From: Agreia sp. VKM Ac-1783
GTDB taxonomy: Bacteria; Actinomycetota; Actinomycetes; Actinomycetales; Microbacteriaceae
Direction of reading: 5' to 3'
DNA: 64,000 bases
Assembly: GCF_900177765.1 (NCBI RefSeq)
Contig: NZ_FXWI01000002.1
Location: 1 to 64,000 of the forward strand
Part shown: one piece after another, positions 9,509 to 18,681 of the stretch
How positions within the stretch are numbered: the stretch's first letter is position 1
Layout: every line of letters begins with the position of its first letter
The notes under the pieces: generated by a model
Told to the model about the DNA's origin: nothing
The model's database searches: none
The model's input: the letters and a program-made list of their open reading frames with translations, nothing else
Position numbers and translations under genes: made by a program

Positions 9509-10399
9509 GTGGCGGGCACTAAGAACACCGGTCGGTCCGAGCTTCCGGGACTCGAGACACCGAAGTTCGGCCCCACGGGGCGACCCCTGCGAGAGTTCGC
9601 CGATCCGGCACCGCTCAAGTCGCATGGCCCCGCTCGAATCATCTCCCTCTGCAACCAGAAGGGTGGAGTCGGCAAGACGACGACGACCATCAATCTCGGT
9701 GCGACGCTCGCCGGTTACGGACGCAAGGTTCTCGCGATCGACTTCGATCCACAGGGCGCCCTCTCTGCCGGCCTCAACGTGAACACGCACGATGCGCTGA
9801 CCATTTACGATCTTCTGCTCGGAAGCGCCAAAGATCCGTCTGCCGCGATCCAGCACACGTCGGTCGAGGGACTCGACGTGATCCCCGCGAACATCGATCT
9901 GTCGGCCGCCGAGGTGCACCTCGTGAACGAGGTCGCACGAGAGACGATTCTGGCCCGGGTCCTGCGCAAGGTCAGCGCCGATTACGACGTGATCCTCATC
10001 GACTGCCAGCCCTCGCTGGGACTCCTGACGATCAACGCTCTGACGGCGAGCCACGGGGTGTTCATTCCCCTCGAGTGCGAGTTCTTCGCGCTCAGAGGTG
10101 TTGCGCTGCTCGTCGAGACGATCGACAAGGTGCGCGACAGGCTCAACCCCGCCATCGAACTCGACGGCATCCTCGCCACGATGTACGACCCGCGCACGCT
10201 GCACTCGCGTGAGGTGCTCGAGCGGGTCGTGGATGCGTTCGGTGACGCCGTTCTCGAAACCGTGATCGGGCGCACGGTCAAGTTCCCCGACGCGTCCGTC
10301 GCCGGTCGCCCCATCACCCAGTTCGCACCCGAGCACTCGGCGGCGAAGGCATACAAGCAGCTCGCCCGAGAACTGGTCGCGCGTGGCGCGGTCGCCTAG
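9509..10399 (+). CDS. ParA/Soj-family ATPase
   Basis: 296-aa deviant Walker ATPase. KGGVGKTTTT (51-60) carries the signature lysine of the MinD/ParA family, and FDPQGAL is the switch region. It is encoded just before scpA-scpB, as in mycobacteria (Rv1708), so it is probably an accessory segregation or condensation ATPase, not the parAB partner at the origin; no parB is present. The GTG start is chosen because GGGAG precedes it by eight bases. An in-frame ATG at 9494 and TTG at 9482 would lengthen it slightly. Confidence 0.9.
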   Translation: MAGTKNTGRSELPGLETPKFGPTGRPLREFADPAPLKSHGPARIISLCNQKGGVGKTTTTINLGATLAGYGRKVLAIDFDPQGALSAGLNVNTHDALTIYDLLLGSAKDPSAAIQHTSVEGLDVIPANIDLSAAEVHLVNEVARETILARVLRKVSADYDVILIDCQPSLGLLTINALTASHGVFIPLECEFFALRGVALLVETIDKVRDRLNPAIELDGILATMYDPRTLHSREVLERVVDAFGDAVLETVIGRTVKFPDASVAGRPITQFAPEHSAAKAYKQLARELVARGAVA

Positions 10400-11210
10400 C
10401 CCAGACCTCTACGCGGGCGAGAACGCGCCCGCGTTCGAACTTCGCCTCGACAACTTCGAGGGTCCGTTCGATCTGCTGCTGTCGCTCATCTCCAAGCACG
10501 AGCTCGACATCACGGACATCGCGCTGAGCAAGGTCACCGACGAGTTCATCGGATTTCTTCGGGGCCTCGACTCCGCCGAGGAGCTCGATCGTGCGTCGGA
10601 GTTCCTCGTCGTGGCCGCGACTCTGCTCGACCTGAAGATCGTGGGTCTGCTGCCGCAGGGCGAATTGGTCGACGCCGAAGACGTGGCGCTTCTGGAGGCA
10701 CGCGATCTCTTGTTCGCCCGTCTGCTGCAGTACAGGGCTTTCAAGCAGGTCGCGCAGTGGTTCGCCGACAGCTTCGACACCGAATCGACCCGTCACGTGA
10801 GGCAGGTGCGACTCGAGGAGAAGTACCGCCAGCAGACACCCGAACTCGTCTGGACGCTGACGCCGGACGACTTCGCAGCGCTTGCGGCTCTGGCTCTGGC
10901 CCCCCGTGAGATACCGACCGTGGGTCTTGAACATCTGCACGCGCCTCTGGTGAGCATCCGGGAACAGGCGGCCCACGTCGTGACGCTGCTTCGTTCGAGT
11001 GCCGGTCCCGTCTCGTTCCGTCAGCTCATCGCCGGCATCGCCGAAAAGGGCGTCGTGATCGCGCGATTCCTGGCCGTGCTCGAGCTCTACCGGCACGCGT
11101 CGATCTCGTTCGAGCAGATCGAGCCGCTCGGTGAGCTCACCCTGAGTTGGACGGCCGAGTCGTGGACCGAAGAGAACCTCTCTAATCTGGGAGCGGACTA
11201 TGACAACTGA
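10383..11210 (+). CDS. scpA: Segregation and condensation protein A (kleisin)
   Basis: 275-aa kleisin subunit that bridges SMC heads in the bacterial condensin complex. The N-terminus has the family hallmark FELRLDNFEGPFDLLLSLI followed by HELDITDIALSKVTDEFI. The C-terminal part is a winged-helix region (SSAGPVSFRQLIAGIAEKG). It starts at GTG inside the end of parA, and its stop overlaps scpB by 11 nt, consistent with stoichiometric co-expression. Confidence 0.95.
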   Translation: MARSPSPDLYAGENAPAFELRLDNFEGPFDLLLSLISKHELDITDIALSKVTDEFIGFLRGLDSAEELDRASEFLVVAATLLDLKIVGLLPQGELVDAEDVALLEARDLLFARLLQYRAFKQVAQWFADSFDTESTRHVRQVRLEEKYRQQTPELVWTLTPDDFAALAALALAPREIPTVGLEHLHAPLVSIREQAAHVVTLLRSSAGPVSFRQLIAGIAEKGVVIARFLAVLELYRHASISFEQIEPLGELTLSWTAESWTEENLSNLGADYDN

Positions 11211-11820
11211 CACCTCGATCGAAGACGTTCCCTCGGCCGACGACCCGGTCGCGCCTGCACCGGTCGTCGTCGCCGATGTCGACCGCGCACTCGAGGCGAT
11301 TCTCATGGTGGCCGACGAACCGCAGAGCCTGGTGGCCCTCGCGACGGTGGTGTCGCGCCCCGTCGCCGTGGTTCGACAGGCGATCGAACGACTCGTCGAC
11401 GACTTCGACGGTGTGCACGGATCGATTAGACGGGGCTTCGAGCTGCGCGAGGTCGGCGGCGGCTGGCGGCTCTACGTTCGCGGTGACTACGACTACGTCG
11501 TCACGGACTTCGTCTCGACCCAGAACCCCTCGCGGTTGAGCCAGGCCGCGCTCGAGACGCTCGCGGTGATCGCCTACAAACAGCCGATCTCTCGTGGGTC
11601 CATTGCGTCGATCCGCGCCGTCAACGTCGATTCGGTCGTGCGAACACTGCTCGGCCGCGGGCTCATCACCGAGGTGTCGACGGATGCCGAGACGCACGCG
11701 ATCCTCTACGGCACCACCGACCTCGTGCTCACCCAGTTGGGCCTCAACTCCCTCGATGAACTCCCACCGATTTCGCCGCTGCTCGCAGACGGCGCGGAAG
11801 GCTTTGATGAACGACTTTGA
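11200..11820 (+). CDS. scpB: Segregation and condensation protein B
   Basis: 206-aa partner of ScpA in the SMC complex, made of two winged-helix domains. Recognisable segments are ALEAILMVADEPQS near the N-terminus and LSQAALETLAVIAYKQPISRG in the middle, with VRTLLGRGLI after it. Residues 1-25 are an acidic extension. It overlaps scpA upstream and the pseudouridine synthase downstream (14 nt). Confidence 0.95.
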   Translation: MTTDTSIEDVPSADDPVAPAPVVVADVDRALEAILMVADEPQSLVALATVVSRPVAVVRQAIERLVDDFDGVHGSIRRGFELREVGGGWRLYVRGDYDYVVTDFVSTQNPSRLSQAALETLAVIAYKQPISRGSIASIRAVNVDSVVRTLLGRGLITEVSTDAETHAILYGTTDLVLTQLGLNSLDELPPISPLLADGAEGFDERL

Positions 11821-12616
11821 CGACGCACAGGCGCCCGCCTCTCCCGACGAGACCGGTATTCGCCTGCAGAAAGTGATGGCGGCCGCGGGAGTGGCCTCGC
11901 GTCGAGCCTCTGAGGAACTGATCGCCGCCGGCCGCGTGCGAGTGAACGGGCAGGTCGTGCGCGAGCCGGGGCGACGGATCGATCCGGCCGTCGACAAGCT
12001 GGCCGTCGACAACGTCGCCATCCAGCTGGACCAGTCGAAGCGCTACGTCATGCTCAACAAGCCCGTGGGAATCGTGTCGAGCCTCGCCGATGAGAACGGC
12101 CGGCCTGATCTGCGCGAGTTCACCGAGCAGTACGAGGAACGGTTGTTCAACGTGGGCCGCCTCGATGCCGAGACGTCGGGCCTGCTGATCCTCACCAACG
12201 ACGGCGACCTGGCGCACGTTCTCGCGCATCCCTCGTTCGGAGTGATGAAGACCTATATCGCCAAGGTGCGCGGTGCTATGACTCCGCAGACGGTGCAGCG
12301 TCTGACGACCGGCCTCGAGCTGGAGGACGGCCCGATCGCGGCCGACAAGGCGCGCCTGCTCGAGACCTCGAACGGCTTCAGCCTGATCGAGATCACACTG
12401 CACTCCGGTCGCAACCGCATCGTGCGGCGCATGCTCAAGGAGGTCGGGCACCCCGTCGTCGACCTCGTTCGCCGCTCGTTCGGCCCTTTGCACCTCGGCA
12501 ACCTGCGTGCGGGAGCGATGAGAGAGCTGAGCGGCGCAGAACTCGGCCAGATCCTCACTCTGTCGCGCTCCAACGACTCGATCGCGCCCGCCCCGACCTC
12601 GGATTCGGGGGAGTAG
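11807..12616 (+). CDS. rluB: 23S rRNA pseudouridine synthase (RluB/RsuA family)
   Basis: 269-aa pseudouridine synthase. An S4 domain (RLQKVMAAAGVASRRASEEL) is followed by the catalytic domain with GRLDAETSGLLILTNDG, whose Asp is the catalytic nucleophile of the RsuA/RluB/E/F family. The scpB-rluB pairing is conserved across Gram-positives and supports the large-subunit (RluB-like) assignment, though the exact uridine cannot be read from sequence. The ATG lies 14 nt inside scpB with GGAAGG just upstream. Confidence 0.92.
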   Translation: MNDFDDAQAPASPDETGIRLQKVMAAAGVASRRASEELIAAGRVRVNGQVVREPGRRIDPAVDKLAVDNVAIQLDQSKRYVMLNKPVGIVSSLADENGRPDLREFTEQYEERLFNVGRLDAETSGLLILTNDGDLAHVLAHPSFGVMKTYIAKVRGAMTPQTVQRLTTGLELEDGPIAADKARLLETSNGFSLIEITLHSGRNRIVRRMLKEVGHPVVDLVRRSFGPLHLGNLRAGAMRELSGAELGQILTLSRSNDSIAPAPTSDSGE

Positions 12617-12619
12617 CGC

Positions 12620-13702
12620 ATGGTCGAATCGCGCCTCACCGGCCAGGTTCGCGTCGTCGGCGTCGGACTGCTCGGCACCAGTATCGGCCTCGGGCTGCGA
12701 GCTCGGGGCGTCGACGTGATCCTCGCCGACGCATCTCCGACCAACCTCAGCATCGCCATCGACTATGGAGCCGGTCGTGGCGCTCTGGTGGATGACGCCC
12801 CCCAGATCATCGTCGTCTGCGTTCCGCCCGATGTGACGGCGCAGATCATTGCGGCAGAACTCCTCGCTTACCCCGACGCCCTCGTGACCGACGTCGCCAG
12901 CGTCAAGCTCGCGCCGCTCGAGGAGCTGCGCGCATCCGGGGCCGACGTCTCGCGCTACATCGGCTCGCACCCTCTCGCCGGGCGCGAGCGCGGCGGTCCG
13001 CTCTCTGGTCGGGCCGACCTGTTTCTGGGGCGGCCCTGGGTGGTCGCCGATCACGGGGGAGTGTCGTACCAGCGTGCCGCTCTGCTCGACGACCTGATCC
13101 TCGATCTGGGCGCGACGCTCGTCGAGATGAGTCCCGAGCAGCACGACTCATCGGTTGCTCTGGTGTCACACGTTCCGCAGGTGATCTCGAGCGTGATGGC
13201 GCGCAGGCTCTCCGATGCGCCCGACGCGGCCGTCAATCTCGCGGGCCAAGGCCTGCGTGACGTGACGCGGATCGCGGCGAGCGACCCGGAGCTCTGGGTG
13301 CAGATCCTTGGCGCCAACGCAGGGCCGGTCGTCGACGTGCTGCGCGAGTTCCGTGCCGACCTCGACCGCTTCATCGAGGCACTCGAGCACCCCTCGCAGG
13401 GCTCGTCGCGGCGACGGATCAACGAGGAACTGGCCGGCGGCAATGTGGGAGTCGCTCGGATTCCCGGCAAACATGGTCTCGACCGTCGGTACTCGTCACT
13501 CGTGGTCATGGTCGACGACAAGCCGGGCGAGCTGGCGAGGCTGTTCCTGGAGATCGGCGAGGCGAACGTCAACCTCGAAGACCTACGGCTCGAGCATTCG
13601 CCCGGAGCGCAGATCGGCCTCGCCGAGATCTCGGTGCTGCCCGAAGTGGTGCAGCGCCTCACCGATGAACTGTCGCAACGCGGCTGGAGGATTGCAGGAT
13701 GA
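12620..13702 (+). CDS. tyrA: Prephenate dehydrogenase
   Basis: 360-aa NAD(P)-dependent dehydrogenase of tyrosine synthesis (prephenate to 4-hydroxyphenylpyruvate). The N-terminal Rossmann motif is [27 protein letters not shown] is the substrate-pocket segment with the conserved His. The helical dimerisation domain follows, and the last 80 residues are an ACT domain ([19 protein letters not shown]), suggesting feedback control by tyrosine. It lies between rluB and cmk, where mycobacteria have no tyrA. It is four bases from rluB and overlaps cmk by four. Confidence 0.93.
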   Translation: MVESRLTGQVRVVGVGLLGTSIGLGLRARGVDVILADASPTNLSIAIDYGAGRGALVDDAPQIIVVCVPPDVTAQIIAAELLAYPDALVTDVASVKLAPLEELRASGADVSRYIGSHPLAGRERGGPLSGRADLFLGRPWVVADHGGVSYQRAALLDDLILDLGATLVEMSPEQHDSSVALVSHVPQVISSVMARRLSDAPDAAVNLAGQGLRDVTRIAASDPELWVQILGANAGPVVDVLREFRADLDRFIEALEHPSQGSSRRRINEELAGGNVGVARIPGKHGLDRRYSSLVVMVDDKPGELARLFLEIGEANVNLEDLRLEHSPGAQIGLAEISVLPEVVQRLTDELSQRGWRIAG

Positions 13703-14439
13703 CGATGCCCGATCTCACGAATACGAATCATGAGAACATCCCCGACGCCAACGGCAGCACGACCTTCGTCGTGGCCATCGACGGTCCGGCCGGCAGCGGT
13801 AAGTCGAGCGTGAGTAAGGCCGCCGCCGCTGCGCTCGGCTACGCGTATCTCGACTCGGGCGCGTGCTACCGCGCCCTAGCCTGGAGCTTGCTGCAGCGAG
13901 GCGTGGACCTCGAAGATGCGGATGCCGCCATCGAAGCGCAGAAGACGTTCGACCTCGACATCGGCACGGAGCCCGACGACTACTTCGTGCGCGTCGGCGA
14001 GATCGACGTGACCGACGCCATCCGGGAGCCGCGGGTGACGAACGCGGTGCGGCATATCTCGAAGGTTCCTGAGGTGCGGGCGGGGCTCACGGCTCTGTTC
14101 CGTCGCATCATCCGTGCGACCCCGAACCCCGGCATCGTGGTCGAGGGGCGCGACATCACCACGGTCGTCGCGTCGGATGCGCCGGTCAGAATCCTGCTGA
14201 CGGCGTCAGAAGAGGCTAGAATGGCGAGGCGTTCCAACGAACTGACCGATCAGAGTGCTGCCGTCGTGGGTGAACAGCTCCGGTCCAGAGATCAGGCCGA
14301 CTCTCGAGTCGTCGATTTCATGAACGCCGCCGATGGTGTTCTCACCCTCGATTCAACCGAACTCGACTTCGACCAGACCGTTCACGCGGTGGTCGAGATC
14401 GTCCACACTCAAACAGCGAGGATCTCGCATGGCCGATAA
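13699..14439 (+). CDS. cmk: Cytidylate kinase
   Basis: 246-aa (d)CMP kinase that recycles CMP and dCMP to diphosphates. P-loop GPAGSGKSS is at 29-37. The [13 protein letters not shown] segment (usually TGAMYRA) contacts the substrate, and [10 protein letters not shown] is the conserved core strand. The first 20 residues are an extension before the family core. ATGA overlap with tyrA and an 11-nt overlap with der tie it into the operon. Confidence 0.95.
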   Translation: MTMPDLTNTNHENIPDANGSTTFVVAIDGPAGSGKSSVSKAAAAALGYAYLDSGACYRALAWSLLQRGVDLEDADAAIEAQKTFDLDIGTEPDDYFVRVGEIDVTDAIREPRVTNAVRHISKVPEVRAGLTALFRRIIRATPNPGIVVEGRDITTVVASDAPVRILLTASEEARMARRSNELTDQSAAVVGEQLRSRDQADSRVVDFMNAADGVLTLDSTELDFDQTVHAVVEIVHTQTARISHGR

Positions 14440-15973
14440 AAAGGCTCCCAACCCGTCCAGCCCGATGACCGACTCCGAAGACGACTTCGAGGGCACCGAT
14501 CCGACCCTGCTCGACAGGCTCGGAACCCTCGACGACGAGCTGATCTCAGCGCGCACCGAGACGCTGCGCGCGGGCCTGGCCGACTTCGATCTCGACGACG
14601 ACGACCTCGAGATCCTCGAGGCGGCTACAGACGACCCCGACGCCATCACCTACCTGCCGGCCCTGCCCGTGCTGGCGATCGTCGGACGGCCGAACGTCGG
14701 CAAGTCCGCTCTCGTCAACCGCATCCTCGGTCGCCGCGAGGCCGTAGTCGAGGACACCCCCGGTGTCACCCGTGACCGCGTCTCGTACAAGGCCGAGTGG
14801 GCCGACCGCTTCTTCACGATCGTCGACACCGGCGGCTGGGAGCCGGACGCCAAGGGCATCAACGCGTCCGTCGCCATGCAGGCCGAGATCGCGATCGACC
14901 TGGCCGACGCGGTTCTCTTCGTCGTCGACGCCAACGTCGGTGCCACCTCGACCGACGAGCACGTCGTGCGTCTGCTGCGCAAGGCCAAGAAGCCCGTCTA
15001 TCTCGCCGCGAACAAGGTCGACGACCTGCGCCAGGAGCCCAACGCCTCTGTGCTGTGGTCGCTGGGGCTCGGAGAGCCGTACCCCGTGTCGGCTTTGCAC
15101 GGCCGCGGCGTCGCCGACCTGCTCGACATCATCCTGAAGGACCTGCCTCAGGTCTCTGCCGTCGCCAAGCAGGAGGTGGGAGGCCCGCGTCGCGTGGCCA
15201 TCCTCGGACGCCCCAACGTGGGCAAGTCGTCGCTGCTGAACAAGGCAGCCGGAGAAGAGCGCGTCGTCGTCAACGAGCTCGCCGGAACCACTCGGGACCC
15301 CGTCGACGAGCAGGTCGAGATCGCCGGTCGCATCTGGCGCTTCGTCGACACCGCCGGCATCCGTCGTCGGGTGCACCTGCAGCAGGGCGCCGACTTCTAT
15401 GCGTCGCTGCGCACCTCGGCCGCGCTCGAGAAGGCAGAGGTCGCCGTCGTGATGATCGACGTGACCGAGCCGATCAGCGAACAAGACGTGCGGATCATCG
15501 ACCTCGTGCTCGAGTCCGGCCGCGCACTCGTGCTCGCCTTCAACAAGTGGGACATGCTCGACGATGAACGTCGACGCTACCTCGAGCGTGAGATCGAACA
15601 GGATCTGGCGCACGTGTCGTGGGCTCCCCGCGTCAACATGTCGGCCAAGACCGGTCGTCACCTAGAGAAGCTCGTTCCCGCACTCGAGCTCGCGCTCGAC
15701 TCGTGGGACACGCGCCTCCCGACGGGCAAGTTCAATGCGTTCCTCGCAGAGCTCACCTCGGCCCACCCGCACCCGGTGCGCGGAGGAAAGCAGCCGCGCA
15801 TCCTCTTCGGAACGCAGGCATCGAGCCGCCCGCCGACATTCGTGCTCTTCACGACGGGGTTCCTCGACCCCGGATACCGTCGCTACATTCAGCGCCGACT
15901 GCGCGAGGTCTACGGCTTCGAGGGCTCGCCGATCATCGTCAGCATGCGCGTGCGCGAGAAGCGCAAGCGCTAG
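14429..15973 (+). CDS. der: Ribosome biogenesis GTPase Der
   Basis: 514-aa essential GTPase with two tandem G domains that acts in 50S subunit assembly. First domain: GRPNVGKS (86-93), [13 protein letters not shown]. Second: GRPNVGKS (260-267), [15 protein letters not shown]-like domain forms the C-terminus. About 75 acidic residues precede the first G domain, as in other actinobacterial Der proteins. The ATG lies inside the end of cmk; longer readings into cmk are not needed. It closes the housekeeping block. Confidence 0.95.
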   Translation: MADKKAPNPSSPMTDSEDDFEGTDPTLLDRLGTLDDELISARTETLRAGLADFDLDDDDLEILEAATDDPDAITYLPALPVLAIVGRPNVGKSALVNRILGRREAVVEDTPGVTRDRVSYKAEWADRFFTIVDTGGWEPDAKGINASVAMQAEIAIDLADAVLFVVDANVGATSTDEHVVRLLRKAKKPVYLAANKVDDLRQEPNASVLWSLGLGEPYPVSALHGRGVADLLDIILKDLPQVSAVAKQEVGGPRRVAILGRPNVGKSSLLNKAAGEERVVVNELAGTTRDPVDEQVEIAGRIWRFVDTAGIRRRVHLQQGADFYASLRTSAALEKAEVAVVMIDVTEPISEQDVRIIDLVLESGRALVLAFNKWDMLDDERRRYLEREIEQDLAHVSWAPRVNMSAKTGRHLEKLVPALELALDSWDTRLPTGKFNAFLAELTSAHPHPVRGGKQPRILFGTQASSRPPTFVLFTTGFLDPGYRRYIQRRLREVYGFEGSPIIVSMRVREKRKR

Positions 15974-16002
15974 CCGACAAGCACGCGAGAAAGAGATTAA
16001 GC

Positions 16003-16039
16003 GAGGAGCGCCGATCCGGTTACAGGGTCGGCGCTCCTC
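16003..16039. terminator. Bidirectional hairpin between der and the HNH gene
   Basis: A perfect 12-bp stem, GAGGAGCGCCGA (16003-16014) pairing with 16028-16039, has a 13-nt loop. It lies 30 nt after the der stop. The right arm is inside the end of the convergent HNH frame. The T-run on the plus side is weak (TCATTT). Confidence 0.6.
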
Positions 16040-17323
16040 TCATTTGCACCGCTGGATGCGTGACGTACGTCTTCTTCGTCGGCGACGTCCATTCGAGGGT
16101 TCCGCCTCCGCGATGCGCGTAGTTCCAATCGGTGCGGTGCTTCAACGAGTGATGACCACGGCAGAGGTGCGCGAGGTTGTCGTGAGCCGTGAGGCCCTCG
16201 GCACTCCAGTCGGTGCAGTGGTCGCAATCGCTTCGACGCGCCAGCCTGTTGCAGCCGGGAGCCCGACATGTCTCATCTCGCACGCGCAGCCATCGACGCA
16301 GGTCGGCGGGAACCTCGTAGTGGTCGCGTCCGACTGACAGCACGGTGCCCGTCTCGGGGTGGGTGAGTAGCCGGAAGAAGCTGGGAGCCCGTGCAGCCAC
16401 CCGACGGGCGGTGTCGGCGTCGATCGGTCCGTATCCTTCGAGCGTGGCCGGCTCTTCGCTTACCCCGAGCAGTGTGAGGGCGGGCACGGTCACGAGCACG
16501 GTCGGCCGGATGCCGTGGGCCGCCCCGGAGAGCGTCGGCTCGCCGTTCTCGAGCAGGTCGAGAGCGACATCGGCGATCAGCTGTGTGAGCGTGCGACTCT
16601 CGTCTGCTGTCTGCTGTCTGCTGTCTGCAGCCCGCGCGCGATGTCGCCCAGCCGGGTGTATACCGCCTGGGCCCGCTCACACGGCACGTACGCCGTGAGC
16701 CACGACATGCCGTCGTGGGCAGGCTTCAGCTCGACCGAGCGATCGAGGGTTGCCGTCGCCCTTCTCGACTGGATGCTCTCGGGGTGCGTGAGTTCACGCA
16801 GTCGCCGTGCGCGCCGTTCGAATTTGGACACGGTGAGCGTCTCGGCATCGGCGAGAACGGCGTCCTCGAAGGGGATGCGGCTCTCTCTCGGCAGCGATAG
16901 CGCCTGATCGATGATGACCTGCGCATGCCGATAGCTCAGCACGCCGCGGCTGAGTGCTTCATAGGTGCCGGGGAGCTGATGCAGCAGTGCTTCGCTTTCG
17001 TCGATCAGGCGGGACATGGTGCGCTCTGGAACGCGCAGGGCCGCCGCCAGCTCGGACTCGAGGACGCGTCGACAGGTGACCTTGGGGGACCAGCCCATGG
17101 ATCGGAGAGCGTTCTCGAGGTGGTAGGTGAATTCGCACCACTGGCGCGCGTCATCGATGGTTTTGGCCCGGCGGGCGTGCGCCCTGTTGAGCTCGGCGTT
17201 CGCGTCGATCGATTCGTCGACGAGCAGGCCGAGCACGTTCATCAACGAGCGATGCGACGAGAACTCGGCCTCGTCGGGCGGTGCGTGCATATCGTTCATC
17301 GTGTGCATGTTCCAAGTCAACAC
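16020..17323 (-). pseudogene. DUF222/HNH endonuclease (13E12-type), frameshifted at a heptamer repeat
   Basis: Two adjoining frames make up one DUF222-HNH protein. The 5' frame (17323 or ATG 17308 down to 16577) encodes the helical DUF222 domain and ends after GLQTADSRQQTR. The 3' frame (to 16020) encodes the remainder, with HNH residues in CRAPGCN, DHCTDW and LCRGHH. The frame changes exactly at three perfect copies of TCTGCTG plus a degenerate fourth (16603-16630, plus strand). By my count, one extra unit, or loss of two, restores a continuous protein reading ADESRTLTQLIADV, which matches the family. The family is abundant and often mobile or degenerate in Actinobacteria. It may be inactive or phase-variable. 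Confidence 0.85.
16603..16630 (+). repeat. Heptanucleotide tandem repeat (TCTGCTG) inside the HNH gene
   Basis: Three exact TCTGCTG units at 16603-16623 are followed by TCTGCAG. The unit length is not a multiple of three, so gain or loss of a unit changes the reading frame. It coincides with the frame break of the DUF222/HNH gene. Confidence 0.95.
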
Positions 17324-17384
17324 GCACCCTCCGACATCGACCCGAGCGGCAGCTTCACAGGGATGTGAACCGTAGGATCTTCAG

Positions 17385-17780
17385 GTGCCTACCCCCGTTG
17401 CAGCCCCTCGTCTCGCCCTCATCGCCGCCGTCGCGGACCTGTTTCTGGTGCTCGTCTTCGTGCTCATCGGTCGGGGCAGTCACGAGGAGGGCTTCACCCT
17501 GCTCGGCACGCTCAACACCGCATGGCCGTTCGTGGTGGGGCTCGCTCTGGGGTGGCTCGTCTCACGAGCGTGGCGCGAGCCCCTGTCGATGCGGCGCGCG
17601 GCCCTGCCGGTCTGGGCATCCACGGTCGTGATCGGGGTGCTTCTGCGGGCCGTGAGTGGTCAAGGTGTCGCCGTGTCGTTCGTGATCGTGACACTCCTGG
17701 TGCTCGCCGCGTTCCTGTTCGGCTGGCGCGCCCTCGCCGGGCTCGTCGTCACCCGCCGGAATCGGCGCGCGGCTCAGTGA
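17385..17780 (+). CDS. DUF3054 family membrane protein
   Basis: 131-aa integral membrane protein with four predicted hydrophobic helices (around residues 9-27, 42-58, 75-92 and 96-118) and a basic C-terminus. The pattern DLFLVLVFVLIGRGSHEEG and the later WASTVVIGVLLRAVSGQG are typical of DUF3054. The function of that family is unknown. It starts at GTG and stands alone, with the ABC transporter genes converging on it. Confidence 0.8.
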   Translation: MPTPVAAPRLALIAAVADLFLVLVFVLIGRGSHEEGFTLLGTLNTAWPFVVGLALGWLVSRAWREPLSMRRAALPVWASTVVIGVLLRAVSGQGVAVSFVIVTLLVLAAFLFGWRALAGLVVTRRNRRAAQ

Positions 17781-17799
17781 TCATCAACTGAAACGCGCG

Positions 17800-18681
17800 C
17801 TAGGACAGAATGTCTTTGCTCGAGAAGCGCCCGTAGGCGAGCGCCCCGAACACGAAGACGTAGCCGAGTTGCAGCAGGGCGTTCTGCCCGAACGACGACC
17901 ACTCGATGGGCTGACGCAGCAGATCGGCGAAGTTCAACCAGTAGTGGCTGAAGAGCCACGGATGCAGCCACTCCGTCTGTGAGAGCGAGTCCAGTACCTG
18001 GGCAACGATCGACAGAACGACCGTGGCGGCCATTGCCCCCACCGGTGCGTCGGTGAGAGTCGAGATGAACAGGCCGATCGCCGAGAGTCCCAACAGCGAA
18101 ACCGTGGCGTACAGGGCGATGAGCAGCGAGCGAACGAGGGAGTCGCCGATGCTCACGGTGTCTCCCGACAGTAGCGTCACCGGGCCGACGGGGAAGAGCG
18201 CGATTCCGATCAGGATGCCCGCGATCGAGAGGGTGAGCGTCGCCGCCAGGCAGAACACGGCAGCGGCGAGGTACTTCACCACGAGCAAACGGATGCGCCC
18301 GACGGGCGACACCAGCAGATAGCGCAGCGTCGCCGTGTTCGCCTCGCCCGCTATGGAGTCGCCCGACACGACGCCGACGGTCAGTGGGAGAAAGAGCGGA
18401 ATCGCGATGGTGAGCCCCGCGACGCCGACGAACAGGCCGTTCTGGGTGATGCTGTCGATGAAGGCCGGGCCGCGGCCGCTCGAGCCCGACGACGAGATGC
18501 GCACCGCAACCGCGATGAGTATCGGAACGGCTGCGAGAGCCAGCAACATCGCCCACGTGCGGCGGCGCCGGAACAGCACGGCGAGCTCCGAGGCGAAGAA
18601 GCCCAGGCCGACGCTGCGGCGGTTTCTGCGTTCCGTCAGGCCGCTCCTCACCGGCGTTGCGCCGGAATCACTGGACGACAT
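17800..18681 (-). CDS. ABC-2 type transporter permease
   Basis: 293-aa membrane subunit with six predicted helices. After a short basic N-terminus the first helix is MLLALAAVPILIAVAVRI, and the conserved region ANTATLRYLLVSPVGRIRLLVVKY matches ABC-2 exporter permeases (NatB/BcrB-like). Its start overlaps the end of the ATPase gene by 14 nt, so the two form one exporter. The substrate is unknown. Confidence 0.88.
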   Translation of the reverse strand: MSSSDSGATPVRSGLTERRNRRSVGLGFFASELAVLFRRRRTWAMLLALAAVPILIAVAVRISSSGSSGRGPAFIDSITQNGLFVGVAGLTIAIPLFLPLTVGVVSGDSIAGEANTATLRYLLVSPVGRIRLLVVKYLAAAVFCLAATLTLSIAGILIGIALFPVGPVTLLSGDTVSIGDSLVRSLLIALYATVSLLGLSAIGLFISTLTDAPVGAMAATVVLSIVAQVLDSLSQTEWLHPWLFSHYWLNFADLLRQPIEWSSFGQNALLQLGYVFVFGALAYGRFSSKDILS

